Source: Paracoccus sediminis
GTDB taxonomy: Bacteria; Pseudomonadota; Alphaproteobacteria; Rhodobacterales; Rhodobacteraceae
Assembly (NCBI RefSeq): GCF_900188295.1
Contig: NZ_FZNM01000002.1
Location: forward strand, 416,621 to 480,620
DNA: 64,000 nucleotides
Direction: 5' to 3'
Below are positions 1 to 8,789 of this stretch, one piece after another; position 1 is the stretch's first letter; each line of letters starts with the position of its first letter. A program made the position numbers and the translations under genes. Under the pieces are notes generated by a model. It worked only from the letters and a program-made list of their open reading frames with translations. It was not told the origin of the DNA and did not search any database.

Positions 1-925
1 TGTTCCGCGTATAGGGCCGGGTCGGGTTGGTCGATGACGGCAGGACGTTCGCCATGCCGACCATGCGGATGATGTCGGGGGCGTGCCCGCCGCCCGCGCC
101 TTCGGTGTGATAGGCGTGGATGGTGCGGCCCGCGATGGCGGCCATGGTATCCTCGACAAAGCCGGATTCGTTCAGCGTGTCGGTGTGGATCATCACCTGC
201 ACGTCCATCCGGTCCGCGACGCCCAGGCAGCAGTCGATGGCGGCGGGGGTGGTGCCCCAGTCCTCGTGCAGCTTCAGCGCGCAGGCGCCCGCGCGGACCT
301 GTTCCTCCAGCGGTGCCTTGACGCTGGCGTTGCCCTTGCCCGCGATGCCGATGTTGACGGGCAGGTCGGCGCAGGCCTCGATCATCCGGGCAATGTGCCA
401 GGGGCCGGGGGTGCAGGTGGTGGCGAGCGTCCCATGCGCGGGCCCGGTGCCGCCGCCCAGCAGGGTGGTGACGCCGGAATGCAGCGCGTGATCCACCTGC
501 TGCGGGCAGATATAGTGGATGTGGCAGTCAAAGCCGCCGGGCGTCAGGATGCGGCCTTCGCCGGCGATGATCTCGGTTCCGGGTCCGATCACCAGGGTGA
601 CGCCGGGCTGGGTGTCGGGATTGCCGGCCTTGCCGATTCCGGCGATGCGGCCGTCACGCAGGCCCACGTCGGCCTTGGTGATCCCCTGGTGGTCAAAGAC
701 CACGACGCCGGTGATGACGGTATCCATCGCGCCGCCCGCGCGCGTGACCTGGGACTGGCCCATGCCGTCGCGCACGACCTTGCCGCCGCCGAACTTGACC
801 TCCTCTCCGGGAATGGTCAGGTCGCGCTCGACCTCGATCAGCAGGTCGGTGTCGGCCAGGCGGATGCGGTCGCCGGTGGTGGGGCCGTAAAGGGCGGCAT
901 AGTTAGCGCGGGACAGGCGGGTCAC
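1..925 (-). CDS. ureC: Urease subunit alpha, N-terminal 308 residues (runs off left edge)
   Basis: Catalytic subunit of urease, which hydrolyses urea to ammonia and carbamate at a di-nickel centre in the cytoplasm. The visible part has the N-terminal [18 protein letters not shown] signature (residues 9-26), nickel ligands in [10 protein letters not shown] (H135, H137), the carbamylated lysine in ALKLHEDWG (K218, with H220 and D222), and H247 and H273 in the HTDTLNESG and [10 protein letters not shown] segments. The C-terminal half, with the mobile flap, lies outside the window. The start is GTG at 925, in a GTGA overlap with the ureB stop, implying translational coupling. Family identity is certain. 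Confidence 0.97.
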   Translation of the reverse strand, partial: MTRLSRANYAALYGPTTGDRIRLADTDLLIEVERDLTIPGEEVKFGGGKVVRDGMGQSQVTRAGGAMDTVITGVVVFDHQGITKADVGLRDGRIAGIGKAGNPDTQPGVTLVIGPGTEIIAGEGRILTPGGFDCHIHYICPQQVDHALHSGVTTLLGGGTGPAHGTLATTCTPGPWHIARMIEACADLPVNIGIAGKGNASVKAPLEEQVRAGACALKLHEDWGTTPAAIDCCLGVADRMDVQVMIHTDTLNESGFVEDTMAAIAGRTIHAYHTEGAGGGHAPDIIRMVGMANVLPSSTNPTRPYTRN

Positions 926-1227
926 AGCGCCCCCATGACGGCTTTGCGGAAACCCTGCACAATGCGGTTGCCCGCATAGGGGATCAGCCGCACCTCTCGC
1001 GACTGACCGGGTTCGAACCGGACGGCAGTTCCCGCGGGGATCGACAGGCGCATCCCGCGCGCGGCCACACGGTCGAAATCCAGGGCCGGGTTGGTTTCGG
1101 CGAAATGGTAATGGCTGCCGACCTGGATCGGGCGGTCGCCGGTGTTGGCGACCATCACCGCGATCGGGTCGCGACCGGGGTTCAGGGCGATGTCGCCGGG
1201 GGCGGGCAGGATTTCGCCGGGGATCAC
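922..1227 (-). CDS. ureB: Urease subunit beta
   Basis: Structural beta subunit of the urease trimer, 101 residues, the usual length for a separate UreB. It opens with [19 protein letters not shown] and carries the [17 protein letters not shown] core typical of the family, followed by an arginine-rich C-terminal part. The start is GTG at 1227, whose GTGA overlaps the stop of the small upstream membrane-protein gene. Its own stop overlaps the ureC GTG in the same way, so three consecutive genes are coupled by 4-nt overlaps. An upstream in-frame extension is possible but would not match the family. Confidence 0.96.
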   Translation of the reverse strand: MIPGEILPAPGDIALNPGRDPIAVMVANTGDRPIQVGSHYHFAETNPALDFDRVAARGMRLSIPAGTAVRFEPGQSREVRLIPYAGNRIVQGFRKAVMGAL

Positions 1228-1403
1228 GGCCGCCCCCGCAGGAACAGCCACGCCGCCATGCCCAGGGCGATAATCATGGCCAGGGTCGCCAGGTGATCGG
1301 CCTGCGACAGAAGATGGACCGGAGACGCGCTGCCGTGATCGCCAGGATGGGCCAGAACGGCCTGTGGAATCATCAACGCGGCGGCAAGGGCATAGGGCTT
1401 CAT
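1224..1403 (-). CDS. Small HupE/UreJ-like membrane protein between ureA and ureB
   Basis: A 59-residue protein beginning [18 protein letters not shown], which looks like a signal peptide or first membrane segment. A histidine-bearing loop ([20 protein letters not shown], residues 19-38) follows, then a second hydrophobic segment (about 39-56) ending LFLRGRP. The AH-P-G-x-H and DHL elements resemble the first part of HupE/UreJ-type nickel permeases, but only two hydrophobic segments are present, against six or more in that family. The ATG directly follows the ureA stop (TGAATG), and its TGA overlaps the ureB GTG, so it is built into the operon. A nickel or urease-assembly role is inferred from context only. 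Confidence 0.75.
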   Translation of the reverse strand: MKPYALAAALMIPQAVLAHPGDHGSASPVHLLSQADHLATLAMIIALGMAAWLFLRGRP

Positions 1404-1715
1404 TCAAACCTCGTGGCGGATCGGGTGGTGGACGGTGACAAGCTTGGTGCCGTCGGGAAAGGTGGCCTCGACCTGGACGGATTCGATCATGGCGGGCACC
1501 CCCTCCATGCACTGGCCCGCCGTGACGACATGCGCCCCCGCCTGCATCAGGTCGGCGACGCTGCGGCCATCGCGCGCGCCCTCGACCACGAAATCGGTGA
1601 TGAGCGCGATGGCCTCGGGGTGGTTCAGCCTGACGCCGCGCGCCAGCCGCCCGCGCGCCACCATGGCGGCGACCGAGATCAGCAGTTTCTCGCGTTCACG
1701 AGGGGAAAGGTTCAT
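1404..1715 (-). CDS. ureA: Urease subunit gamma
   Basis: Gamma structural subunit of urease, 103 residues. It starts [20 protein letters not shown] and contains the family-typical [21 protein letters not shown] segment, broken here as [10 protein letters not shown] then [15 protein letters not shown], and the [18 protein letters not shown] stretch near the C terminus. Length and both motifs match stand-alone UreA. It lies two bases downstream of the ureD stop and its own stop abuts the ATG of the small membrane protein, so ureD-ureA-orf-ureB-ureC is a single transcription unit. Confidence 0.97.
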   Translation of the reverse strand: MNLSPREREKLLISVAAMVARGRLARGVRLNHPEAIALITDFVVEGARDGRSVADLMQAGAHVVTAGQCMEGVPAMIESVQVEATFPDGTKLVTVHHPIRHEV

Positions 1716-1717
1716 CG

Positions 1718-2533
1718 TCAGACCTGCCAGATGCGGGGAAGGGGATCGGGACGCAGCACCGCCAGCAGCCGGTTGACCTGCCGCCGCAGGGGCCAGTCAT
1801 CCTGCGCCAGCAGGCGGATCACCAGCCGCCCCCGCGGCGCGCTGGCAGCACCGGCAACGCCGGGTTCGTCCAGCACGGCGCGGGTGCGGTCCAGCAGGTC
1901 GGGCGCCTGGGGCGCGATCATTGCCAGCGTCGCCACCGCGCGCGCCCCGCCCAGCAGGGCCGGGCCGCCCAACCGGGGCAGGCCCGCATCGCCCAGGGCC
2001 ATGGCGTCGTGATGAACGATCCGGCCCGCCCGGCGCACCACGCGGCGGTCCCGCAGATGCAGGCGGCAGGGGCGTTCGCCCATCGCCAACCGGCCCAGCA
2101 CGATCATGTCCAGCAGCAGGCAGCCCGCGCCGGGGGCCAGATCGACCTGCGTGTCGCGGACCAGGCGGGCGCCGTCGAACAGGATCGTTTCCTGCGGCAG
2201 CCAGTCCACCCAGCCGCCCTCGCCGACATGCAGGCAGACCCCGGCGCGGGCGGCCATGCCTTCGGCGCGATAGGCCCGTTCGGCTGTTTGCGTGGTGGCC
2301 ACGGCACCGGCCTTGTCCCGCAGCGTCACCGAAAACGACAGGCTGTCGCCCGAGGCCAGCCCGCCCGACGTGTTGAGAAACACGATTTCCGGCAATCCCG
2401 CCGTCACGCGGGGCAGCATCGCCTTGGCCGAACCGGACTGCGCCAGATCCACCAGTCCCCGCGGTCCCATGACCACCTGCGCGTCCCCGTGGCTGCGTTG
2501 AAGAAAGGGTTGGGCGGGATGGCTGTCGAACAT
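1718..2533 (-). CDS. ureD: Urease accessory protein UreD
   Basis: Chaperone that binds apo-urease and, with UreF and UreG, drives nickel insertion. The 271-residue protein has the family layout: [19 protein letters not shown] near the start (here after MFDSHPA), [11 protein letters not shown] at about residues 54-64 (the UreD hallmark N-T-[SA]-G-G-x-x-x-G-D), and the [11 protein letters not shown] segment. An in-frame reading continues about 145 codons further upstream, but it overlaps the neighbouring gene and has no UreD similarity, so ATG 2533 is preferred. It heads the visible urease operon. The other accessory genes (ureE, F, G) are not in the window and probably lie beyond ureC. Confidence 0.93.
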   Translation of the reverse strand: MFDSHPAQPFLQRSHGDAQVVMGPRGLVDLAQSGSAKAMLPRVTAGLPEIVFLNTSGGLASGDSLSFSVTLRDKAGAVATTQTAERAYRAEGMAARAGVCLHVGEGGWVDWLPQETILFDGARLVRDTQVDLAPGAGCLLLDMIVLGRLAMGERPCRLHLRDRRVVRRAGRIVHHDAMALGDAGLPRLGGPALLGGARAVATLAMIAPQAPDLLDRTRAVLDEPGVAGAASAPRGRLVIRLLAQDDWPLRRQVNRLLAVLRPDPLPRIWQV

Positions 2534-2663
2534 GCGCCGACAGGGCGGCCTGGCAGGCAAAACGTCAATCGCCCGGCATCCCGGAACTGCCTGCCGGGCG
2601 CGCAGCGGGCCGCCGTCTGATCGCCAAACGGGCGTCTTGCCCAAATTCGGGGCACCGGACGAA

Positions 2664-3425
2664 TCAGGACGGACCGGCCGCCGCCCGCAGCAGGCGTTGC
2701 CGGGTCTGCGGAATGGCCGCGATCTCGACCCCCGTGAAGACATGCATGGTCCGCAGCACGGGATCCACGACCGCATGGTCGCTGACCCAGCCGCCCAAGG
2801 CCAGATAGCTGCGCAGCAGCGGCGGCATCGCGGCCATGGCGCGTTTCGGATCGGGCTGGCCTGGCAGCAGGGCACGGGCAAAGCGAAAGACGTCGGGCGC
2901 CTTGATGCGTGGCCACCAGCGGCGCGGGGCAAGATGGCGCGCGCGCAGGATGGCAAAGGCTTCGGCATGGGGGCCGGGTTCGGTGCCGACGAAACTGGAA
3001 CAGCCGAACAGCATCCGGGTGCCGGTGTCTTCGACCAGGCGGGTCAGGGCGGCCCAGGCGGTGCGGACGATGTCAGGATCGCGCACGGCGGGATGGACGC
3101 AGAACCGCCCCACCTCCAGCATCGGTCCATCAAAGGCGTGCAGCGCCCGCAGGTCATAGAACTGCGCCGAATAGCTGCGGGCGATGTCGGGGCCGGCCGC
3201 CAGCGGCAGGACACGGAAACAGCAGACCAGATGGCCGGTCGGGAAGTCCTCGACCAGCATGTGCTGGCATTCCGCATCCAGCCGGTCGGCGTCCACCCGC
3301 GCGCCGTCGTCGGAAACGCCGTTGCGCGCAACAAAGCGCAGCCAGCGCAGGCGCTGCGCCGCGCGCAGGTCTTGGGGCGTGTCGGCCAGCCGGGCCAGAT
3401 AGCGGCCCTTGCGCAGTGGTTCCAT
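2664..3425 (-). CDS. olsB: GNAT-fold N-acyltransferase, OlsB type (ornithine lipid synthesis)
   Basis: Predicted L-ornithine N-alpha-acyltransferase that moves a 3-hydroxyacyl chain from acyl-ACP to ornithine, the first step of ornithine-lipid synthesis, a phosphorus-free membrane lipid common in this family. The 253-residue protein shows the OlsB/hemolysin-type pattern: a pre-core with AAQRLRWLRFV, then YDLRALHAFDGPMLEVGRF and CVHPAVRDPD, then MLFGCSSFVGTEP and HLAPRRWWP. ATG 3425 is chosen because the further upstream extension lacks similarity. The acyl-glycerol partner OlsA is not nearby, which is usual when the two are unlinked. It could act on another amine, but OlsB is the best family match. 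Confidence 0.78.
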   Translation of the reverse strand: MEPLRKGRYLARLADTPQDLRAAQRLRWLRFVARNGVSDDGARVDADRLDAECQHMLVEDFPTGHLVCCFRVLPLAAGPDIARSYSAQFYDLRALHAFDGPMLEVGRFCVHPAVRDPDIVRTAWAALTRLVEDTGTRMLFGCSSFVGTEPGPHAEAFAILRARHLAPRRWWPRIKAPDVFRFARALLPGQPDPKRAMAAMPPLLRSYLALGGWVSDHAVVDPVLRTMHVFTGVEIAAIPQTRQRLLRAAAGPS

Positions 3426-3488
3426 GGGATGCCCTTTCGCGGTGCGCGCCCATTCTGATGCCGCGTCGTGACAGGATTGCAAAGGACG

Positions 3489-4553
3489 TCAATCCTTCTG
3501 CCGGTCGCCCAGCACATCCTCGACATAGATGCGCTTGACCAGGACGATCGTCACCAGCAGCAGCGGCGTCGCCAGCACGATGCCGGCGAATCCGAACAGC
3601 CCGCCAAAGGCCAGGATCGCTAGCACCGTCAGCGCGGGCGGCAGGTCGGCCGCGTACCGCTGGATCAGGGGCATCAGCAGGTTGCCCTCGACCTGCTGGA
3701 TGACCACGAACAGCAGCGCCACATAGATCGCCATGTCGAACCCTTGGGTCAGCGCGAACAGCACGGCCGGAATGCCCGACACGAACGGCCCCACGACCGG
3801 CACGATGTTGGTCAGCCCCGCGATCAGCCCCAGGACCAGGGCCAGCGGCACCCCCAGCAGCCACAGGCCAAGCCCCGTGGCCAGCGCCACCAGCACCATG
3901 TCCAGCGCCTGCCCGCCCATCCAGCGGGCCAGGGCCTGCGCCAGTTCGTCGGCGATCGCCCCCGCACGGGCGCGATAGGACAGCGGCACCAGCCGCAGCG
4001 CCCCGCCGCGATACATGGGCGCGTCCAGCGCCAGGAAGATCGCCACCGTCACCAGCAGCACCACGTTCGCCGCGCCCCCGAACACCGTCGCCAGCGTTCC
4101 CGTCACATAGCCAAAGACCGACGGCAGGCTGTCCGCCGGCACGCCGCCGCCCCCTTCGGACGAGGAATCCTCCATCCGCCGTTCAAGGAACTGCCCGATC
4201 GAGCTTTCGGACAGCCAGGCGTTCACCTGTTCCCAGGCGCGGGGCAGGCTGCCGACCAGTTCCCGGAACTGGTCCGAGATCGACGGACCGGCCGCGGCGA
4301 TCACCCCGCCGATCAGCAGCACGGCGGCCACCGCCGACAGCAGCACGCCGGGCTTGAAGCCGATTCCCGCGCGTCGGTTCAAAAAGGCGGCCCCGGCGCG
4401 CAGGGCGATGGCGATCAGGATCGCGCCGAATCCCAGCAGCAGCACGTTCGACCATTGCCACGCGGCGGCCAGCACCAGCAAGGCCGCCAGGGCGATGGCG
4501 ATGGGTCCGGGGCGCAGGCGCGGCTGCGGGGCGGAAAGCAAGGGGTCGGTCAT
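3489..4553 (-). CDS. AI-2E/PerM-family membrane permease
   Basis: A 354-residue integral membrane protein of the AI-2E transporter (PerM/UPF0118) superfamily. It has two or three N-terminal hydrophobic segments (from about residue 15), a soluble extracytoplasmic loop (about 75-145, rich in Ser/Glu/Gly), and a C-terminal set of helices with the diagnostic [20 protein letters not shown] segment and an [14 protein letters not shown] motif near the end. Members export diverse small solutes or ions, and the substrate cannot be told from sequence. ATG 4553 gives the family length; in-frame codons beyond it run into the divergent ndk region. It is divergent from ndk across a 126-bp gap. Confidence 0.85.
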   Translation of the reverse strand: MTDPLLSAPQPRLRPGPIAIALAALLVLAAAWQWSNVLLLGFGAILIAIALRAGAAFLNRRAGIGFKPGVLLSAVAAVLLIGGVIAAAGPSISDQFRELVGSLPRAWEQVNAWLSESSIGQFLERRMEDSSSEGGGGVPADSLPSVFGYVTGTLATVFGGAANVVLLVTVAIFLALDAPMYRGGALRLVPLSYRARAGAIADELAQALARWMGGQALDMVLVALATGLGLWLLGVPLALVLGLIAGLTNIVPVVGPFVSGIPAVLFALTQGFDMAIYVALLFVVIQQVEGNLLMPLIQRYAADLPPALTVLAILAFGGLFGFAGIVLATPLLLVTIVLVKRIYVEDVLGDRQKD

Positions 4554-4679
4554 GCGCGGGCCTTTGGCTGTTTCGCGCCCATCATGCCCGCCTTGCCCGC
4601 CAATGCCATCCCTGATAACCGGGCGCCAATTCATGACTGGGCGGGGCTGGCCCGCCGGACACAGCAAGGGGACGCCTTC

Positions 4680-5102
4680 ATGGCCATCGAACGCACGCTT
4701 TCCATCATCAAGCCCGACGCCACCCGCCGCAACCTGACCGGCAAGATCAATGCGAAATTCGAGGATGCGGGCCTGCGCATCGTCGCGTCCAAGCGCATCC
4801 ACCTGTCGCCCGCCCAGGCCGGCAAGTTCTACGAGGTCCACAAGGACCGCCCCTTTTACGGCGAACTGGTGGACTTCATGGCGTCCGAGCCGGTGGTCGT
4901 GCAGGTGCTGGAAGGCGAGGGCGCGATCGCGAAGAACCGCGAGGTGATGGGCGCGACCAACCCCGCCCAGGCCGACGAAGGCACCATCCGCAAGGAATTC
5001 GCCCTGTCGGTGGGCGAGAACTCGGTCCACGGGTCCGACGCCCCCGAGACGGCCAAGGAGGAGATCGCGTTCTTCTTCTCGGGGCTGGAACTGGTCGGGT
5101 GA
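4680..5102 (+). CDS. ndk: Nucleoside diphosphate kinase
   Basis: Balances NTP and dNTP pools by transferring the gamma phosphate of ATP to NDPs through a phosphohistidine. The 140-residue protein is full length and begins [19 protein letters not shown]. The catalytic histidine is H117 in the NSVHGSD active-site signature, and the KPD motif (residues 11-13) is intact. ATG 4680 is the canonical start. A strong intrinsic terminator lies 28 bp after the stop, so the gene is probably monocistronic. It forms the left border of an AT-rich insertion. Confidence 0.98.
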   Translation: MAIERTLSIIKPDATRRNLTGKINAKFEDAGLRIVASKRIHLSPAQAGKFYEVHKDRPFYGELVDFMASEPVVVQVLEGEGAIAKNREVMGATNPAQADEGTIRKEFALSVGENSVHGSDAPETAKEEIAFFFSGLELVG

Positions 5103-5129
5103 GAGGCTGAGAGCCTGGGGTGAGAAGGG

Positions 5130-5151
5130 AAGGGGCCGGGTGGCCCCTTTT
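5130..5151 (+). terminator. Rho-independent terminator after ndk
   Basis: Arms AAGGGGCC (5130-5137) and GGCCCCTT (5142-5149) pair perfectly around a GGGT loop, followed by further T residues (TTTT at 5148-5151). It marks the end of the ndk transcript and sits at the sharp drop in G+C content. Confidence 0.85.
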
Positions 5152-5230
5152 ACTGCTTTAATTTCTATAATCTTCCTCTGCTTTTTTAAGAGAGGCCGAA
5201 ATTTTATTATTTGCTGCTCAAATCAAACAA

Positions 5231-6394
5231 TTAATTTTGACGTCTCATAAATGGTGCAAACAAAGGAACGGTAAAGTCTAAATATCCATGATCCGTGCTG
5301 TAGATCATTCCTTTAGAGATGATGCTCGCTCTAGCAGGTCCAAGAGACTGCTGAGTGCGTCCCATAGCTTTAGCGATGTCGCCCATAGCGTAAGGTCCAT
5401 CCCCAAGATCTGACATGGCTTTTACAAACTGTGTTTCTGCCTTGGTAAGTCGATCTATTCTTACTTTGAAAAATCCCTCATCAAGCAACGCTAAGGTTTC
5501 TGTGTAGGATTGATTTGCATCATTAAATGTGATCTTTGATCCTTCAGCATTATTCCATGTGACTGAAGCCCATTCTTGAAGAAAAAAGGGATAGCCTTGG
5601 GTTCGTTCCACAATGGTTTGAAGGGCTTCCGGTTCTATAGAAGCATCTTCGTCAATTATTGGCCTTTCAATGGCAGTAGAAGCAGATTTTTTATCAAGCG
5701 CTCCTACTCCTGGGTAAAGAAAAAGCCTTTCTGCATAGGATTTTGCCTCACCTGCCAAGCGTGCTATTTGTGGCAGTCCGGCCCCCACCATTACTACTGG
5801 CAAGCTTTCTTGTGACATTCTGTGCAGAGCAACAATAAGTGCTGAGAGATCCGCTTCTGAAAGATATTGCACCTCATCAATCAAAAGAATCCAACCGCGA
5901 TCTGCGGCTTGAGCAGCACGACCAATCATGGTAAACAAATCTGGGAGATCATATTGAATGTCGCCACTGTCAGCCAGACCAAGTTCAGGTTCTATTCCAA
6001 CTTCTACCCCACCAACGTCAATTTTAAAGATGGAAGCGAAGTTGCGTAGTCCTTTTAGTCCTCTAGTTGCGATTTGCTTAGCCGACTCAATGCCCGAAAG
6101 TGATCTCATAACTTTCCGCATCTCTGGGTAAAGAAGTCGAGCTAAGCTTTCACCTTCGGGTGCCTCAACCTTTGACGTCAGCAGCCCATCCCTTTCTGCT
6201 ATCTTTTTAATTTCGTTGAGAAGGACTGTCTTGCCAGTGCCGCGCAATCCCAATAGCATCATTGAGCGAGAACTTCTGCCTTTGAGGGCTCTCCCGCACG
6301 AAATTCTTGCTGCTTCTAAAATTCCATCTCGACCAGCAAGTTCAGGAGGGCGACTGCCCGCTCCTGGTGCGAAGGGATTGCGATAGGGATCCAT
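5231..6394 (-). CDS. Orc1/Cdc6-like AAA ATPase in an AT-rich island
   Basis: A 387-residue cytoplasmic P-loop ATPase. It opens with NPFAPGAGSRPPELAGRDGI (residues 6-25), the lead-in of Orc1-like/AAA_16 ATPases, followed by Walker A LGLRGTGKT (48-56), Walker B WILLIDE (168-174) and a sensor-like VVMVGAGLPQ. The C-terminal third looks like a winged-helix region (YAMGDIAKAMGRTQQSLGPA) and ends with VPLFAPFMRRQN. A ribosome site AGGAG precedes ATG 6394. Codon use and base composition are strikingly AT-rich compared with both neighbours, indicating recent transfer. It is a single gene with no integrase, nuclease or other partner. Family known, role unknown; a defence or mobile-element function is possible but not shown. 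Confidence 0.85.
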   Translation of the reverse strand: MDPYRNPFAPGAGSRPPELAGRDGILEAARISCGRALKGRSSRSMMLLGLRGTGKTVLLNEIKKIAERDGLLTSKVEAPEGESLARLLYPEMRKVMRSLSGIESAKQIATRGLKGLRNFASIFKIDVGGVEVGIEPELGLADSGDIQYDLPDLFTMIGRAAQAADRGWILLIDEVQYLSEADLSALIVALHRMSQESLPVVMVGAGLPQIARLAGEAKSYAERLFLYPGVGALDKKSASTAIERPIIDEDASIEPEALQTIVERTQGYPFFLQEWASVTWNNAEGSKITFNDANQSYTETLALLDEGFFKVRIDRLTKAETQFVKAMSDLGDGPYAMGDIAKAMGRTQQSLGPARASIISKGMIYSTDHGYLDFTVPLFAPFMRRQN

Positions 6395-6430
6395 TATGAC
6401 TCCTACTGGTTGTTTAGAGACTTATAGCGA

Positions 6431-6453
6431 AGTCTAGCGTCTGACGCTATACT
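6431..6453. promoter_or_regulatory. Palindrome upstream of the AAA ATPase
   Basis: A perfect 7-bp inverted repeat TAGCGTC-T-GACGCTA (6435-6449) extends outward, after one mismatch, by AGT/ACT, giving a 23-bp imperfect palindrome. It lies 36-60 bp upstream of the ATPase ATG and about 100 bp before fabD. A TATAAG hexamer on the minus strand (around 6421-6426) could be the ATPase -10 box. Such symmetry suits a dimeric repressor or a recombination site; neither is proven. Confidence 0.5.
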
Positions 6454-6554
6454 TTTTTATACTTCATTAGCGTGTCTGTTATTTTAGCAACCGTTGCACC
6501 CCCACCCCCATCCGCGCTATCCCTCCTCAACCAACCCCACCCTAGGAGGCCCCC

Positions 6555-7481
6555 ATGCGCGCATTCGTCTTTCCCGGCCAGGGGGCGCAGGCCGTCGGCA
6601 TGGGGCGGGAGCTGGCCGAGGCCTATCCGGCGGCGCGCGACGTGTTCGACCAGGTGGACGAGGCGCTGGGCGAAAGGCTGTCGGACCTGATCTGGAACGG
6701 CGATATCGACACCCTGACCCTCACGCAGAACGCGCAGCCGGCGTTGATGGCAACCTCGGTCGCGGCGTTCCGGGCGCTGGAATCGGAAGGCATCAACATC
6801 CAGGACGCGAACTTCGTGGCCGGGCATTCGCTGGGCGAATACTCGGCGCTGTGCGCGGCGGGGGCGCTGACGCTGGAGGATACGGCGCGTCTGTTGCAGA
6901 TGCGCGGCCATGCCATGCAAGAGGCCGTGCCGGTCGGCGTCGGCGCGATGGCGGCGATCCTGGGCCTGGACTTCGCCACCGTCGATCACATCGCGCGCGA
7001 GATCGCGGGCGACGAGGTGGTGCAGGCCGCCAACGACAACGATCCGGGTCAGGTCGTGATCTCGGGGCACAAGGGCGCGGTGGAGCGCGCGGCCGAGGCG
7101 ATGAAGGCGGCGGGGGCCAAGCGGGTGCTGATGCTGCCCGTGTCGGCGCCCTTCCATTCGGTGCTGATGCAGCCCGCCGCCGCCGTGATGGCCGACGCGC
7201 TGGCGGGCGTGGACATCCAGCCCCCCGCCGTGCCGCTGATCGCCAATGTCCGGGCCGAGGCCGTGATCGAACCCGGCGCGATCCGCCGCCTGCTGGTGGA
7301 ACAGGTCACGGGCACCGTGCGCTGGCGCGAATCCATCGCCAACATGGCGGCGGCGGGCGTGACCGAGTTCTGGGAAATCGGCGCGGGCAAGGCGCTGTCG
7401 GGGATGATCCGGCGCATTGCCAAGGACGCGACCGTGCGCAACATCGGCGTGCCCGCGGACATCGCGGCGCTGAAGGGCTGA
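6555..7481 (+). CDS. fabD: Malonyl-CoA:ACP transacylase
   Basis: Loads malonyl groups onto acyl carrier protein for type II fatty acid synthesis. The 308-residue enzyme shows the oxyanion FPGQGAQ motif (6-12), the nucleophile elbow GHSLGEYSA (catalytic S92) and the partner histidine in VSAPFHS (H201), so the active site is complete. A strong ribosome site TAGGAGG precedes ATG 6555. It is followed after 41 bp by fabG and then acpP, the usual fab cluster, here without fabH or fabF. Confidence 0.97.
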   Translation: MRAFVFPGQGAQAVGMGRELAEAYPAARDVFDQVDEALGERLSDLIWNGDIDTLTLTQNAQPALMATSVAAFRALESEGINIQDANFVAGHSLGEYSALCAAGALTLEDTARLLQMRGHAMQEAVPVGVGAMAAILGLDFATVDHIAREIAGDEVVQAANDNDPGQVVISGHKGAVERAAEAMKAAGAKRVLMLPVSAPFHSVLMQPAAAVMADALAGVDIQPPAVPLIANVRAEAVIEPGAIRRLLVEQVTGTVRWRESIANMAAAGVTEFWEIGAGKALSGMIRRIAKDATVRNIGVPADIAALKG

Positions 7482-7522
7482 CGCGGCCTTTGGGGTATTT
7501 GGACAACGAAGAAGGATCAGCC

Positions 7523-8260
7523 ATGTTCGATCTGACAGGCAGGACGGCCCTGGTGACGGGCGCATCGGGCGGCATCGGCGGCGCCATCGCCACCGCGCTG
7601 CACGCGGCGGGCGCGACGGTCGCCCTGTCCGGCACGCGCGAGGGGCCGTTGCGGGATCTGGCCGCGACCTTGGGGGAACGGGCGCATGTTGTGCCCGCGA
7701 ACCTGTCGGATGCGCAAGCCGCCTCCGGGCTGGTCAAGGACGCGGCCGCCGCCATGGGGTCCGTGGACATCCTGGTCAACAATGCCGGGATCACCCGCGA
7801 CAACCTGTTCATGCGCATGTCGGACGACGAATGGCAGCAGGTCATGGACGTGAACCTGACGGGCGTGTTCCGCCTGTCGCGCGCGGCGCTGCGCCCGATG
7901 ATGAAGGCCCGCTGGGGGCGGATCGTCAACATCACCTCGGTCGTGGGGGCGACGGGCAATCCGGGGCAGGGCAACTATGCCGCCGCCAAGGCGGGTCTGG
8001 TGGGCATGTCCAAGTCGCTGGCCTATGAGGTCGCAAGCCGGGGCATCACCGTGAACTGCGTGGCCCCCGGTTTCATCGCCACGCCCATGACCGACAGCCT
8101 GACCGACGACCAGAAGGGCAGGATCCTGTCCCAGATCCCCGCAGGCCGCATGGGCGCCCCCGAGGAGATCGCGGCGGCGGTCCTGTATCTGGCCAGCCCC
8201 GAGGCGGGATATATCACCGGCGCCACGCTGCATGTGAACGGCGGCATGGCGATGATCTGA
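7523..8260 (+). CDS. fabG: 3-oxoacyl-ACP reductase
   Basis: NADPH-dependent reduction of 3-oxoacyl-ACP in fatty acid elongation. It is a 245-residue short-chain dehydrogenase: cofactor motif TGASGGIGGA (residues 12-21), NNAGITRDN, and catalytic Ser in ITSVVG with YAAAKAG (Tyr and Lys), then VAPGFIATPMTD. All tetrad residues are present and the length is standard. ATG 7523 fits MFDLTGRTALVTG; the reading frame is open further upstream inside fabD but that part has no similarity. It lies 41 bp downstream of fabD and 145 bp upstream of acpP, which has its own likely promoter. Confidence 0.97.
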   Translation: MFDLTGRTALVTGASGGIGGAIATALHAAGATVALSGTREGPLRDLAATLGERAHVVPANLSDAQAASGLVKDAAAAMGSVDILVNNAGITRDNLFMRMSDDEWQQVMDVNLTGVFRLSRAALRPMMKARWGRIVNITSVVGATGNPGQGNYAAAKAGLVGMSKSLAYEVASRGITVNCVAPGFIATPMTDSLTDDQKGRILSQIPAGRMGAPEEIAAAVLYLASPEAGYITGATLHVNGGMAMI

Positions 8261-8283
8261 CGCGCCGCGCCAAGCAAAAGCGG

Positions 8284-8311
8284 TTGCAACACGGTCGGCC
8301 GGTGCTATATC
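8284..8311 (+). promoter_or_regulatory. Probable sigma-70 promoter of acpP
   Basis: TTGCAA (8284-8289) and TATATC (8306-8311) are separated by 16 bp in the fabG-acpP gap, leaving a leader of about 90 nt before acpP. This would let acpP be expressed above the level of fabD-fabG, as is usual for this very abundant protein. Confidence 0.5.
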
Positions 8312-8405
8312 CCCGGCTTGAGCAGCAGGGAAACCGCCCTGTGCCGAAGCGGACGACAGGTTCGCGGATAATTTGGGCGGATGCCCGCGAGAATGAGGAT
8401 ATGAC

Positions 8406-8639
8406 ATGAGCGATATCGCTGATCGCGTGAAGAAGATCGTGGTCGAGCATCTGGGCGTCGAAGAAGACAAGGTGGTCGAATCCGCCTCGTTCATCGACGA
8501 CCTGGGCGCCGACAGTCTTGATACCGTGGAACTGGTCATGGCGTTCGAGGAAGAATTCGGCATCGAGATCCCCGATGACGCCGCCGAGACCATCCAGACG
8601 GTCGGCGATGCCGTGACCTTCATCAAGGGCGCGGTCTGA
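8406..8639 (+). CDS. acpP: Acyl carrier protein
   Basis: Carries growing acyl chains on a 4'-phosphopantetheine arm. The 77-residue acidic protein has the attachment site in [15 protein letters not shown] (Ser37) and the [13 protein letters not shown] segment. Length and motif are canonical. It follows fabD-fabG and is preceded by a good promoter candidate. ACP also supplies acyl groups to OlsB, encoded a few kilobases away. Confidence 0.98.
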   Translation: MSDIADRVKKIVVEHLGVEEDKVVESASFIDDLGADSLDTVELVMAFEEEFGIEIPDDAAETIQTVGDAVTFIKGAV

Positions 8640-8694
8640 TCCTTTTTCACCAAGGGTGAAGAACCTGTTTTTGCGGCGTTCCTGCACCGGCAGG

Positions 8695-8717
8695 GGCGCC
8701 GTTTCCATTTCGGCGCC
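8695..8717. repeat. Perfect 7-bp inverted repeat between acpP and dps
   Basis: GGCGCCG (8695-8701) and CGGCGCC (8711-8717) flank a 9-nt loop. It could act as a weak terminator for acpP, but no T tract follows. A smaller TTCACC/GGTGAA hairpin lies at 8646-8660, with a T run after it at 8668-8672. Confidence 0.4.
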
Positions 8718-8789
8718 ATGATCCCTCCGGGGAACCCTGATCGCCGCACCGTGTTGACCCGCCGAACACCAAAAAGGAAAGGGCCGATC

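Noticed and set aside
4590..4680. In-frame extension of ndk far upstream through the permease region
   Set aside because: Nucleoside diphosphate kinases begin at [13 protein letters not shown]; the extension is antisense to the AI-2E-type permease.
5231..6394. The AT-rich ATPase gene as part of a prophage
   Set aside because: No integrase, capsid, lysis or other phage gene is present, and the island ends within about 1.3 kb.
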